From Janthinobacterium tructae (GTDB taxonomy: Bacteria > Pseudomonadota > Gammaproteobacteria > Burkholderiales > Burkholderiaceae_D), in the NCBI RefSeq assembly GCF_006517255.1, contig NZ_CP041185.1, positions 1,674,001-1,738,000 of the forward strand: a stretch of DNA of 64,000 nt, given 5' to 3'. Every line of letters begins with the position of its first letter. Position 1 is the stretch's first letter. Both the position numbers and the translations under genes were made by a program. Shown one piece after another: positions 28,910 to 37,389 of the stretch. The notes below the pieces were generated by a model that saw only the letters and a program-made list of their open reading frames with translations, was not told where the DNA came from and did not search any database.

Positions 28910-29334
28910 GAACACCATTTTTCCTGTTCGCCATCTGCGCCGGCATGGCCGGCCATGCTGGCGCGCAGGACGTCTACAAATGCGTGCAGGATGGACAGAC
29001 CAGCTACAGCGCCGCGCCCTGCACGGGCGGCCAGTTGCAGATCCTGGAAATCCCCTCGCCCCCGCCTGCCGTAGACAAGGGCGCGGCCACGCGCCAGCAA
29101 CGGGTGGCCAGCCAGCTGGAGGCGGCACGCAAGAAGCAGGAAAATCTGGCAGACCAGGCGCGCGAACGGGCCGCCAGGCAGAAAGAAACGCATGACAAGC
29201 GTTGCGCCCAGCTGCGCCTGGAGCAGAAATGGGCGGCGCAGGACGCCGTCGGCGCAGGCGACAAGAACCGCGACGCGGCGCAACTGAAAGCGCGGCGCGC
29301 CGGCGAACGCCTGGCCGTCGAATGTCTGAATTGA
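28906..29334 (+). CDS. DUF4124 periplasmic protein, GTG start
   Basis: 142 residues. A short signal peptide (RTPFFLFAICAGMAGHAGA) precedes QDVYKCVQDGQTSYSAAPC, the DUF4124 core with two cysteines that could pair. A long Arg/Lys/Glu-rich helix follows (QLEAARKKQENLADQARERAARQKETHDKR), probably a coiled coil, with two more cysteines at the end. GTG is chosen because it overlaps the previous stop by 4 bases (GTGA) and gives the signal peptide; no ATG would. Function unknown. It overlaps the next gene by 13 bases. Confidence 0.85.
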   Translation: MRTPFFLFAICAGMAGHAGAQDVYKCVQDGQTSYSAAPCTGGQLQILEIPSPPPAVDKGAATRQQRVASQLEAARKKQENLADQARERAARQKETHDKRCAQLRLEQKWAAQDAVGAGDKNRDAAQLKARRAGERLAVECLN

Positions 29335-31919
29335 GTGCGCCGCTGGCCAGCCCGGCGACGACGCGCCTGCTGTCGCGTTGGCTGCTGCTGGGCGAATGGC
29401 GCGCGCATCCCGTGCGCGCCCTCGTCGCCATCCTCGCCATCGCCATCGGCGTGTCCTTGGGTTTTGCCATCCACCTGATCAACGCGGCCGCCTTCAACGA
29501 ATTTTCCACGGCCGTCAAAAGCCTGTCCGGCCAGGCCGACGTGCAGGTGGCCGGGCGCGAAGCGCTGTTCGATGAAAGCATCTACCCATGGCTGGCGCAG
29601 CGCGACGGCGTGGCCGTGGCTTCACCCGTGCTGGACCTGCACGCCGCAGTGGCAGACCGTGCCGGCAAGGACGGCGCTCCGCTGCACATCCTGGCGCTCG
29701 ACGTCTTCCGCGCCGGCTACATCTCGCCCGACCTGATCGGCGCGCCCGCCGAGGGCCAGCCTTTCGACACCCTGGCCGACGACGCCATCTTTTTATCGCC
29801 GGCCGCCTTGCGCTGGCTCGGTGTGGCGCAGGGCGCCACGATTGCCCTGCAATCGGGTACCGGCCAGGTGCCGCTGCGCGTGGCCGGTTCGCTGCAGAGC
29901 GCACGCGCTGGCCAGCGCATCGCCGTGATGGATATCGGCGCGGCGCAGTGGCGCTTCAACAAGCTGGGCAAGCTGTCGCGCATCGATCTGAAACTGCGCC
30001 AGGGCGTCAACCGCGACGCCTTCCAGGCGGATCTCGCGCGCACACTGGAAGCCCGATACCCGGGGCGTTTCCAGGTGGGCCAGCCGAATGACGAAAACCA
30101 GAATAGCCGCAACAATAACCTCAGCCGCGCCTACCGGGTCAACCTGACGGTGCTGGCCCTGGTGGCCCTGTTTACGGGCGCCTTTTTGGTGTTTTCCACG
30201 CAAGCGCTGTCCGTCATCCGCCGCCGCGGCCAGTTCGCGCTGCTGCGCGTGCTGGGCATGGAGCGGGGACAATTGCTGCGCCAGGTGCTGCTGGAAGGCG
30301 CCAGCCTGGGCGTGGTCGGCGCTGGCCTGGGCATCGCCGGCGGTTATGCCATGGCGGCCGTGGCCTTGCGCTTCTTCGGCGGCGACCTGGGCGCCGGCTA
30401 TTTCGCGGGCGTGCAGCCGCAGGTGCAATTCACGCCTGTCGCCGCCTTCGTGTATTTTGCCCTCGGCCTCGGTGTCGCCTTGCTGGGCTGCGCGGCGCCC
30501 GCGCTGGAAGCGGCGCGCGCCGCCCCCGCCATCGCCCTCAAATCGGGTAGCGAAGAAGTCGTGACGACGCGCCTGGCGAAAACCTGGCCCGCGCTCGCTT
30601 GTTTGCTGCTGGCCGGCGCCCTGACGTTCTTGCCACCCGTCTTCGAGCTGCCCCTGTTCGGCTATCTGTCCATCGCCCTGCTGCTGATCGGCGCCATCGC
30701 CCTGATGCCGCAGCTGGCGGCCGTCGTCTTCCGCTTGCTGCAGCGCGCCTGGCTGCGCACGGACGCGAGCAGCCACGCCCCCGTGCGCAGCCTGACCCTG
30801 TCCCGCCTGGCGAACGCCTCGGGCCAGGCCGGCATCGCGCTCGGCGGCGTACTGTCGAGTTTCAGCCTGATGGTGGCGATGGCCATCATGGTGTCGAGTT
30901 TCCGCGTCTCCGTCGACGACTGGCTGTTGCAGATTTTGCCGGCCGACGTGTATACGCGCACCACCGCCAGCGGCGGCACGGCGGGCCTGAACCCGCGCGA
31001 ACAGGCCGCCATCAGTGCCCTGCCCGGCGTGGCCAGGGTGGATTTCCAGCGCCTGCGCTCGCTGTCGCTGGCGCCCGACCGCCCCAACGTGATGCTGCTG
31101 GCGCGCCCCGTCAACCTGGCCGATCCGGGCAAAAGCATGGTGCTGGTGGGCGAGACATTAGCCGTGCCGGATGGCGCGAAACCCGTCTGGCTGTCCGAGG
31201 CGGCGGCCGACCTGTACAACGTCAAACCTGGCCAGCAGATAGCCCTGCCGCTGGCAGGCGGCTTGCACAAGTTCTTTGTCGCCGGCATTTGGCGCGACTA
31301 TGCGCGCTCTTCCGGCGCCATCCAGATGCCTTTGGCCGACTACCGCGCGCTGACGGGCGACCATGACGTGAGCGATGCGGCCCTGTGGCTGGACAAGGAC
31401 GCCACTGGCGAGCAGCTGCAGCAGCGCCTGAAGGCCCTGCCCTTCGGCGCCAGCCTGGAAGTGTCGACCCCCTCGGCCATCCGTGCCCTGAGCCTGCAGA
31501 TCTTCGACCGCAGCTTTGCCGTCACGTATTTACTGGAAGCGATCGCCATCGTCATCGGCCTGTTCGGCGTGGCAGCCACGTTTTCCGCGCAAACCCTGGC
31601 GCGTGCGCGCGAATTCGGCATGCTGCGCCACGTGGGCGTGACGCGCGGGCAGATTTTGTCCATCCTCGCGCTGGAAGGCGGCGCGCTGACAGCGCTGGGC
31701 ATTGCCACCGGTTTTGTTCTGGGCCTGTTGATCAGCTTTGTACTGGTCTTCATCGTCAATCCGCAATCGTTCCACTGGACCATGCAACTGCACCTGCCGT
31801 GGTCCTTGATCGCCAGCGTGGCCGCCGCCCTGCTGACGGCTGCCGCCCTGACTGCCCTCATCGCGGGCCGGCAAGCCCTGTCCGCTGGCCCCATCCGCGC
31901 CGTCAGGGAGGACTGGTAA
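29322..31919 (+). CDS. FtsX-like ABC transporter permease
   Basis: 865 residues, a large permease with two FtsX domains. The N-terminal TM (VRALVAILAIAIGVSLGFAIHLINAAAF) is followed by a periplasmic MacB-like domain (about 60-260), an FtsX block of three TMs (LALVALFTGAFLVFSTQALSVIRRRGQFALLRVLGM), a further TM pair, a second periplasmic domain and a C-terminal FtsX block (FGVAATFSAQTLARAREFGMLRHVGVTRGQILSI). This is the architecture of permeases that act with a LolD-like ATPase. No ATPase gene is next to it; the DUF4124 gene is upstream instead. The AttH-like gene downstream starts at its stop codon (TAATG). Confidence 0.92.
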   Translation: MSELSAPLASPATTRLLSRWLLLGEWRAHPVRALVAILAIAIGVSLGFAIHLINAAAFNEFSTAVKSLSGQADVQVAGREALFDESIYPWLAQRDGVAVASPVLDLHAAVADRAGKDGAPLHILALDVFRAGYISPDLIGAPAEGQPFDTLADDAIFLSPAALRWLGVAQGATIALQSGTGQVPLRVAGSLQSARAGQRIAVMDIGAAQWRFNKLGKLSRIDLKLRQGVNRDAFQADLARTLEARYPGRFQVGQPNDENQNSRNNNLSRAYRVNLTVLALVALFTGAFLVFSTQALSVIRRRGQFALLRVLGMERGQLLRQVLLEGASLGVVGAGLGIAGGYAMAAVALRFFGGDLGAGYFAGVQPQVQFTPVAAFVYFALGLGVALLGCAAPALEAARAAPAIALKSGSEEVVTTRLAKTWPALACLLLAGALTFLPPVFELPLFGYLSIALLLIGAIALMPQLAAVVFRLLQRAWLRTDASSHAPVRSLTLSRLANASGQAGIALGGVLSSFSLMVAMAIMVSSFRVSVDDWLLQILPADVYTRTTASGGTAGLNPREQAAISALPGVARVDFQRLRSLSLAPDRPNVMLLARPVNLADPGKSMVLVGETLAVPDGAKPVWLSEAAADLYNVKPGQQIALPLAGGLHKFFVAGIWRDYARSSGAIQMPLADYRALTGDHDVSDAALWLDKDATGEQLQQRLKALPFGASLEVSTPSAIRALSLQIFDRSFAVTYLLEAIAIVIGLFGVAATFSAQTLARAREFGMLRHVGVTRGQILSILALEGGALTALGIATGFVLGLLISFVLVFIVNPQSFHWTMQLHLPWSLIASVAAALLTAAALTALIAGRQALSAGPIRAVREDW

Positions 31920-32995
31920 TGCGCCGTTTGACTCTTTTGCTGTTGTTCTGCAGCGCCGCCGCCATCGCCGCGCCGCCTGCCTTCGCCCCCGTCACGCCGC
32001 TGCCGGCCGGCCAAAGCCTGCGCCTGCCGCACGATTTCGGCGCCCATCCCGCGTACAAGACGGAATGGTGGTACGCCACGGGCTGGGTCAAAACCGCCGG
32101 CGGCGAGCAGCTGGGCTACCAGGTGACCTTCTTTCGCAGCGCCACGGCCACCGATACGCTGAACCCCAGCGCCTTCGCGCCGAAGCAGCTGATCATCGGC
32201 CATGCGGCCCTGTCCGACCCGAAGGTCGGCAAACTGCTGCATGACGAGAAAAGCGCGCGCGAGGGGTTCGGCCTGGCCTACGCCAAGGTGGGCGACACGG
32301 ATGTGAAACTGGACGACTGGCGCATGCAGCGGCAAGCGGACGGCAGCTACCAGGTCAGCCTGGCCGCGCGCGACTTTACACTGCAGCTGACCCTGGCCCC
32401 CACGCAGCCCGTGCTGCTGCAGGGTGACGGCGGCTACTCGCGCAAGGGCGCGCGGCCCGCGCAAAGCAGTTACTATTACAGCGAACCGCAGCTTGCTACC
32501 CGTGGCACGATCGCGCGCACGGGCGGCAAGCCGGAAGCGGTGACGGGCACCACCTGGCTCGATCACGAGTGGTCCAGCCAGGTGCTCGATGCGGATGCCA
32601 GCGGCTGGAACTGGATAGGCGCCAACCTCGATGACGGCGGCGCCCTGATGGCCTTCCAGATCCGCAGCAAGACAGGTGCTAAACTATGGGCGCACGCGAC
32701 ATGGCGCGATGCTTCCGGCAAGATAAGGCAGTTCGCTCCCGGCGACGTCGATTTCACGCCCACGCAGCTGTGGCGCTCGCCCCGCACGCTGGCCGAATAC
32801 CCGGTCGCCACCGAGATCCGCACTGGCCCCACGCGCTGGCACATCAAGCCATTGCAAGCCGACCAGGAACTCGATTCGCGCCGCTCGACGGGCGCCGTGT
32901 ACTGGGAAGGCGCCGTGACCGTGGAGCGCAACGGCCAGCCGGTGGGCCGTGCCTACCTGGAAATGACGGGCTATGTGCAGCCGATGAAGTTGTAA
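31919..32995 (+). CDS. AttH / carotenoid 1,2-hydratase-like lipocalin-fold protein
   Basis: 358 residues with a signal peptide (RRLTLLLLFCSAAAIAA). The mature part is the CrtC/AttH-type double lipocalin fold: LPHDFGAHPAYKTEWWYATGWV, GYQVTFFRS, WLDHEWSSQVLDADASGWNWIGANLDDGGALMAFQ and YWEGAVTV near the end. Family members act on carotenoids (hydratase) or, as here, are found beside FtsX-type permeases with unknown substrate. The start ATG shares a base with the permease stop; GGGAGGA precedes it. The gene pair is conserved in many bacteria. Confidence 0.85.
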   Translation: MRRLTLLLLFCSAAAIAAPPAFAPVTPLPAGQSLRLPHDFGAHPAYKTEWWYATGWVKTAGGEQLGYQVTFFRSATATDTLNPSAFAPKQLIIGHAALSDPKVGKLLHDEKSAREGFGLAYAKVGDTDVKLDDWRMQRQADGSYQVSLAARDFTLQLTLAPTQPVLLQGDGGYSRKGARPAQSSYYYSEPQLATRGTIARTGGKPEAVTGTTWLDHEWSSQVLDADASGWNWIGANLDDGGALMAFQIRSKTGAKLWAHATWRDASGKIRQFAPGDVDFTPTQLWRSPRTLAEYPVATEIRTGPTRWHIKPLQADQELDSRRSTGAVYWEGAVTVERNGQPVGRAYLEMTGYVQPMKL

Positions 32996-33045
32996 GCAAC
33001 TACAAATAAGCAAGACCGGATACAGTACCTACTAAGCGAAAAACA

Positions 33046-34914
33046 ATGACAACCAGCACAGATACAGGCAATACCAGCAGCACCGCAGCAAGCGCAGCGC
33101 CCTCCCCCGACACCGGCACCAGCCGGGAACTGAAGAAAGGCAGCCTGGCCGCCTTCAAGGGCTTGATGCCCTTTTTGACGCCGTACCGCAAGCAGTTCTT
33201 CCTGGCCGGTATCGCGCTGGTGGTGGCTGCCGCCTCCACCCTGGCCATCCCCGCCGCGTTCAAGCAGATGATCGATCTCGGCTTCGGCGGCGCGGCCGGC
33301 TCGAGCAGCATTCAGCATGTCGACCTGGTCTTCCTCGCCCTGTTCGGCGTGGCGTCCATCCTGGCGCTGGCCACGGCGGCGCGCTTTTATACGGTGTCGT
33401 GGCTGGGCGAGCGCGTCACGGCCGACATCCGCAGCGCCGTGTACCGCCACGTCGTCACGCAAAGCCCCGCATTCTTTGAAACCACGCAGACGGGCGAAGT
33501 CCTGTCGCGCATCACCACCGACACAACCCTGATCCAGGCCGTGGTCGGCACCAGCATCTCCATGGCGCTGCGCAATGTGCTGCTGTTCCTGGGCGGCCTG
33601 GTGATGCTGTTCGTCACCAGCGCCAAGCTGGCCGGCATCATCATCGGCTTGCTGATCCTCGTCGTCGTGCCCATCATCGTGTTTGGCCGTCGCGTGCGCA
33701 AGCTGTCGCGCGATTCGCAGGACCGCATCGCCGACGCTTCGGCCATGGCCGGCGAAATCCTCAACGCCATGCCCACCGTGCAGGCGTTTACGCACGAGAA
33801 AATCGAATCGAAACGCTTTGGCGACTCCGTCGAAGGCGCCTTCATGACAGCCATGCGCCGCATCCGCGCGCGTGCCCTGCTGACCATGATCGCGATTTTG
33901 CTGGTCTTCGGCACCATCGTCTTCGTGCTGTGGCTGGGCGCGCGCGCCGTGCTGGAAGGCTCGATGACGGGCGGAGATCTGGGTCAGTTCATCCTGTACG
34001 CCTCCATCGTGGCCGGCGCCATCGGCGCGCTGTCTGAAGTGATGGGCGAAGCGCAGCGCGCCGCCGGCGCCACCGAGCGCCTGCTGGAACTGATGGCCGT
34101 CAAATCGGAAATCGAGTCGCCAATCACGCCCCTGCCGCTGCCCGCGCGCGCCGCGAACGGCGCTTCGCTGTCGCTGGACGATGTCATGTTCTCGTATCCG
34201 TCGCGCCCGGACACCCACGCGCTGGACCACGTCAGCCTCGACATCCGCGCCGGCGAAACGGTGGCCGTCGTCGGTCCGTCGGGCGCCGGCAAGACCACCC
34301 TGTTCCAGCTATTTTTACGTTTTTATGACCCGCAAAGCGGCAGCATCCGCCTCGATGGCGTGGACATCAAGCAGCTCGACCTGCACACCCTGCGCGACGC
34401 CATCGGCATCGTGCCGCAAGATACCGTGATCTTCTCGGCCGACGCCATGGAAAACATCCGCTATGGCCGCGCCGGCGCCAGCGACGAGGAAGTCATTGCG
34501 GCTGCGAAAATGGCGGCTGCCCACGAATTCATCGAGCGCCTGCCGAACGGCTACAAATCCTTCCTCGGCGAACGCGGCGTGCGCCTGTCCGGCGGCCAGC
34601 GCCAGCGCATCGCCATTGCCCGCGCCCTGCTGAAAAACCCGCCGCTGCTGCTGCTCGACGAAGCGACCAGCGCGCTGGACGCGGAATCGGAACGCCTGGT
34701 GCAAAAGGCGCTGGAAGCGGCCATGGTGGGCCGCACCACGGTCATCATCGCGCACCGCCTGGCCACCGTGCAGCGGGCCGACCGCATCATCGTCATGGAA
34801 GACGGCAAGATCGTCGAGACGGGCACACATGCCTCGTTGGTTGCGCTCGGGGGCATCTATGCGAACCTGGCCGCACTGCAATTCCATCACGTACAGCTCA
34901 ATCCTGCAGAATAA
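33046..34914 (+). CDS. ABC exporter, fused membrane and ATPase domains
   Basis: 622 residues, a half-transporter of the exporter type. The N-terminal domain (about 45-335) has six membrane segments (QFFLAGIALVVAAASTLAI, VFLALFGVASILALATAA, and so on). The ATPase has Walker A GPSGAGKTT from residue 410, the Q-loop in VPQDTVIFSA, the signature LSGGQRQR from about 515, Walker B LLLLDEATSALD near 534, and the H-loop IIAHRLATVQ. It is of the MsbA/lipid-exporter or BmrA-like class; the substrate is unknown. The first 30 residues are low-complexity (STAASAAPSPDTGTS). LeuE follows 2 bases after the stop. Confidence 0.94.
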   Translation: MTTSTDTGNTSSTAASAAPSPDTGTSRELKKGSLAAFKGLMPFLTPYRKQFFLAGIALVVAAASTLAIPAAFKQMIDLGFGGAAGSSSIQHVDLVFLALFGVASILALATAARFYTVSWLGERVTADIRSAVYRHVVTQSPAFFETTQTGEVLSRITTDTTLIQAVVGTSISMALRNVLLFLGGLVMLFVTSAKLAGIIIGLLILVVVPIIVFGRRVRKLSRDSQDRIADASAMAGEILNAMPTVQAFTHEKIESKRFGDSVEGAFMTAMRRIRARALLTMIAILLVFGTIVFVLWLGARAVLEGSMTGGDLGQFILYASIVAGAIGALSEVMGEAQRAAGATERLLELMAVKSEIESPITPLPLPARAANGASLSLDDVMFSYPSRPDTHALDHVSLDIRAGETVAVVGPSGAGKTTLFQLFLRFYDPQSGSIRLDGVDIKQLDLHTLRDAIGIVPQDTVIFSADAMENIRYGRAGASDEEVIAAAKMAAAHEFIERLPNGYKSFLGERGVRLSGGQRQRIAIARALLKNPPLLLLDEATSALDAESERLVQKALEAAMVGRTTVIIAHRLATVQRADRIIVMEDGKIVETGTHASLVALGGIYANLAALQFHHVQLNPAE

Positions 34915-34916
34915 TC

Positions 34917-35591
34917 ATGAACGCACTTTTTCACGCCAACCTGGGCATCACCGATTTCTGGACCTTTTTACTGGGGACCATCTTCATCGTCATCCTGCCC
35001 GGCCCTAACTCCATGTACGTGCTGTCGGTGGCCGCCCAGCGCGGCGTGCGGCCCGCCTACCAGGGCGCCTTCGGCATCTTCGCCGGCGACCTGATTTTGA
35101 TGGTGCTGTCGGCCTGCGGCGTGGCCTCGCTGCTGAAAGCCAGCCCGGCCCTGTTCTATGTCGTGAAATACATCGGCGCGGCCTACCTGGGCTGGATCGG
35201 CCTGCAGATGCTGGTCCAATGCTGGCGCAAGCTGCGCGCACCAGTGCCGGCCGACGGTGTAGCGGCGGCTGCGCCAAGCACCGTCAAGGAAAGCGACCCG
35301 TTCCGCAAGGCCCTGATCATCAGCCTGATGAATCCGAAGGCGATCCTGTTCTTCATCTCGTTTTTCATCCAGTTCGTCGACCCGGCCTTTTCAAAGCCCG
35401 TGCTGTCCTTCATCGGCCTGGGCCTGATCTGCCAGGTGATCAGCTTTAGCTACCTGACGGCCATCATCTTTGTCGGTGCGCGCCTGGCCGAAACCTTCCG
35501 TCGCCGTCGCCGCCTGTCGGCCGGCATGGGCGGCGGCGTGGGTGCCATGTTCATCGGCTTCGGCGCGAAGCTCGCCACGGCCACCCTGTAA
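34917..35591 (+). CDS. leuE: LysE-family amino acid exporter, leucine exporter type
   Basis: 224 residues with about six membrane segments. The N-terminus FLLGTIFIVILPGPNSMYVLS, the FGIFAGDLILMVLSACGVASLL segment, and the conserved LISLMNPKAILFFISFFIQF are characteristic of the RhtB/LeuE branch of the LysE superfamily; alignment by eye to E. coli LeuE (YeaS) is good end to end. It exports leucine and related amino acids. It starts 2 bases after the ABC exporter and is followed 9 bases later by a PLP lyase, so the three are likely one transcript. Confidence 0.88.
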   Translation: MNALFHANLGITDFWTFLLGTIFIVILPGPNSMYVLSVAAQRGVRPAYQGAFGIFAGDLILMVLSACGVASLLKASPALFYVVKYIGAAYLGWIGLQMLVQCWRKLRAPVPADGVAAAAPSTVKESDPFRKALIISLMNPKAILFFISFFIQFVDPAFSKPVLSFIGLGLICQVISFSYLTAIIFVGARLAETFRRRRRLSAGMGGGVGAMFIGFGAKLATATL

Positions 35592-35600
35592 GGAAATACC

Positions 35601-36689
35601 GTGAACGAGCTTGAACTGCGCCAGCGCTGCCATACCATCCTGCCGGGCCACCGCCAGCCCACGCCAGCGGCAACCTTCGCCGCAATGGCCGCCTGGTGCG
35701 AGGCCAACGACATCGCGCACGACACCTATGGCGAAGGCGCGCTGATCGAACAGTTCGAACACAAGGTCGCCAGCCTGCTCGGCTTCGAAGCGGCCGTGTT
35801 CTGCATTACGGGCACCATGACGCAAGTGACGGCCCTGCGCCTGGCTTGCCAGGACCGGGGTTCGCGCCTAGTGGCGCTGCATCCGACGTCGCACATCCTG
35901 CGCCACGAGCGGGGCAACCATGAGTTGCTCGAACACTTCAAGGGTTTGATGATCGGCGACCCGCACCGTCCGTGGACGGTGGACGACTTGCGTGCCGTGC
36001 CCGATGCGCTGGGCGCCGCCCAGGTCGAACTGCCGATGCGCGAAATCGGCGGCCAGTGCCCGTCCTGGGATGACTTGAACGACATCAAGCGGCACTGCCG
36101 CGACAACAACATTCACCTGCACATGGATGGCGCGCGCCTGTGGGAAGCGCAAGCGGGTTTTGACCAGCCCCTGCCCGCCATCTGCGATGGTTTTGACTCC
36201 GTCTACGTGTCGCTGTACAAGGGCATCGGCGGCCTCGGTGGCGCCATGCTGGCCGGCAGCCGCCCGTTTGTCGAACGGGCGCGCGCGTGGTTTCACCGCC
36301 AGGGTGGCAACATCGTGCACCGCACACCCTACGTGGTGGCCGCCGCCATGCAGTTCGACGCGCGCCTCGCCGCCATGCCCCGCTATTTCGCACGCACGCA
36401 GTGGCTGTACGCGCTGCTGCGCGACTTTCCGTCGATTGCCGTCAACCCTGCGCAGCCGCAGGCCAACATGCTGCACTTGCACTTGCCCGTCTCGCGCGAG
36501 CGGGCCATCGCCATCCGCAACCAGGTGGCCGAGGAGCACGGCATCTGGCTGTTCGGCCGCGCCGGCCACGCCGCCCTGCCAGGGCGCAGCGTGGTGGAAT
36601 GGTATGTAGGAGATCAGTTGCTGGAACTGCCGGACGATACCGTGCGGCATGCCTTGAGCCTGCTGGATCAGAGCATGCGCAGGCCATAG
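35601..36689 (+). CDS. Low-specificity threonine aldolase family (beta-eliminating lyase)
   Basis: 362 residues, fold-type I PLP enzyme. The substrate entry NDIAHDTYGEGALIEQFEHKVASLLGFEAAVFCITGTMTQVTALR and the PLP lysine in SLYKGIGGLGGAML near 208 are typical of the aldolase-type Beta_elim_lyase family, and LHMDGARLWEA is the PLP-pyridine Asp. It would cleave threonine to glycine and acetaldehyde, or act on another beta-hydroxy amino acid. GTG is the start, with AAGGAAA 6 bases upstream. The 3' end overlaps the convergent tail-collar gene by 22 bases. Confidence 0.88.
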   Translation: MNELELRQRCHTILPGHRQPTPAATFAAMAAWCEANDIAHDTYGEGALIEQFEHKVASLLGFEAAVFCITGTMTQVTALRLACQDRGSRLVALHPTSHILRHERGNHELLEHFKGLMIGDPHRPWTVDDLRAVPDALGAAQVELPMREIGGQCPSWDDLNDIKRHCRDNNIHLHMDGARLWEAQAGFDQPLPAICDGFDSVYVSLYKGIGGLGGAMLAGSRPFVERARAWFHRQGGNIVHRTPYVVAAAMQFDARLAAMPRYFARTQWLYALLRDFPSIAVNPAQPQANMLHLHLPVSRERAIAIRNQVAEEHGIWLFGRAGHAALPGRSVVEWYVGDQLLELPDDTVRHALSLLDQSMRRP

Positions 36690-37063
36690 GTGTATTTGAT
36701 CAGATAGTTGACGTCAACGCTATTGGGCCGCGCGTCCGGCTGTCCAGGATCATTCCCCCGGCCGATATCGGTGCACGCACCGCTGCCACCAGCATGGCCG
36801 CGCAGGAAGCGGCCACGGTAATCAGGCAATTGAAACTGTCCGTCCACGCCGCCATACAGATGCCCGAGCACTGCAAACAGTTCCGGATAGCTCGCGACGG
36901 CCAGCATGCGGCCGTCGCAGACCAGCCAGCCAAAGGCTTCAACGGGAAATTCGGCAGGAGAGGATGTGTCAGCGACGGCCCCGGCAAAGGCGACCACCGC
37001 GCCGACGGGAGGGTCGCCAAAGCCCGTATGAAACGGCTGTATCGAAGGAAACATGGGCCTCAT
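36668..37063 (-). CDS. Phage tail collar-domain protein
   Basis: 131 residues. It has the Tail_Collar core: PVGAVVAFAG near residue 20, then FGWLVCDGRMLAVASYPELFAVLGHLYGG and FQLPDYRGRFLRG. Such small collar proteins are found in tail fibres, and also as stand-alone, microcystin-dependent-protein-type genes outside prophages. No other phage gene is nearby. The ATG at 37063 is preferred: GGGGAG lies 8 bases upstream; an upstream GTG is too close to it. It overlaps the stop of a 40-residue ORF by 4 bases (ATGA), and its own stop overlaps the convergent lyase by 22 bases. Confidence 0.85.
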   Translation of the reverse strand: MRPMFPSIQPFHTGFGDPPVGAVVAFAGAVADTSSPAEFPVEAFGWLVCDGRMLAVASYPELFAVLGHLYGGVDGQFQLPDYRGRFLRGHAGGSGACTDIGRGNDPGQPDARPNSVDVNYLIKYTYGLRML

Positions 37064-37182
37064 GACCACTGCTCCCCATCGTCAAGCACGCAACGTCGCG
37101 CCAGTGCCGCGGTGTCGGCGCCGCCTGGAACCGCCAGGCGTTCTGTTGCCTCGCTGTTGCCTTGATAAATACCCATTCGCAT
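37060..37182 (-). CDS. Small 40-residue ORF coupled to the tail collar gene
   Basis: Read from the sequence, since it is short: ATG at 37182, in-frame second ATG two codons on, TGA at 37060-37062 overlapping the collar ATG as ATGA. The protein begins MRMGIYQGNSEATERLAVPGG and ends DDGEQWS; no family is recognised. AAGGA lies 7 bases before the ATG, and the collar gene's ribosome binding site GGGGAG lies inside its last codons. Coupling supports that it is translated. A leader-peptide role or a small chaperone partner of the collar protein are guesses. Confidence 0.5.
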   Translation of the reverse strand: MRMGIYQGNSEATERLAVPGGADTAALARRCVLDDGEQWS

Positions 37183-37327
37183 GTCTTGTCCTTGTCGGTT
37201 TTTAGCCACTCAAGATGTATGGCAAGGTGCATCATAGTAACAAATTAGCATATTCGAAAAACAAGTTCAACATCCCGAGAGCACCTTCGAAGCGGCGCTG
37301 CCTGCCCATCCCACCTGGGCCGCACAA

Positions 37328-37353
37328 AAAAAAGCGCCCGAAGGCGCTTTTTT
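37328..37353. terminator. Terminator between fadL and the collar gene
   Basis: AAAGCGCC and GGCGCTTT with a CGAA loop, extended by A and T runs on each side. It lies after the fadL stop on the minus strand and could also stop transcription from the right side. Confidence 0.93.
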
Positions 37354-37389
37354 CCTTTCATGGCGGCCGGGTTGGCCGCCACTACCTGC

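Noticed and set aside
31385..31918. Upstream extension of the AttH-like protein
   Set aside because: The extra part is the permease gene read in another frame; the true start has a signal peptide and a good ribosome binding site.
36668..37063. Prophage remnant
   Set aside because: Only the collar-domain gene is phage-like; neighbours are ordinary metabolic and outer-membrane genes.
36969..37235. An 88-codon frame overlapping the collar gene start
   Set aside because: It has no ribosome binding site, overlaps the collar gene in another frame, and the coupled 40-residue ORF explains the same stretch better.
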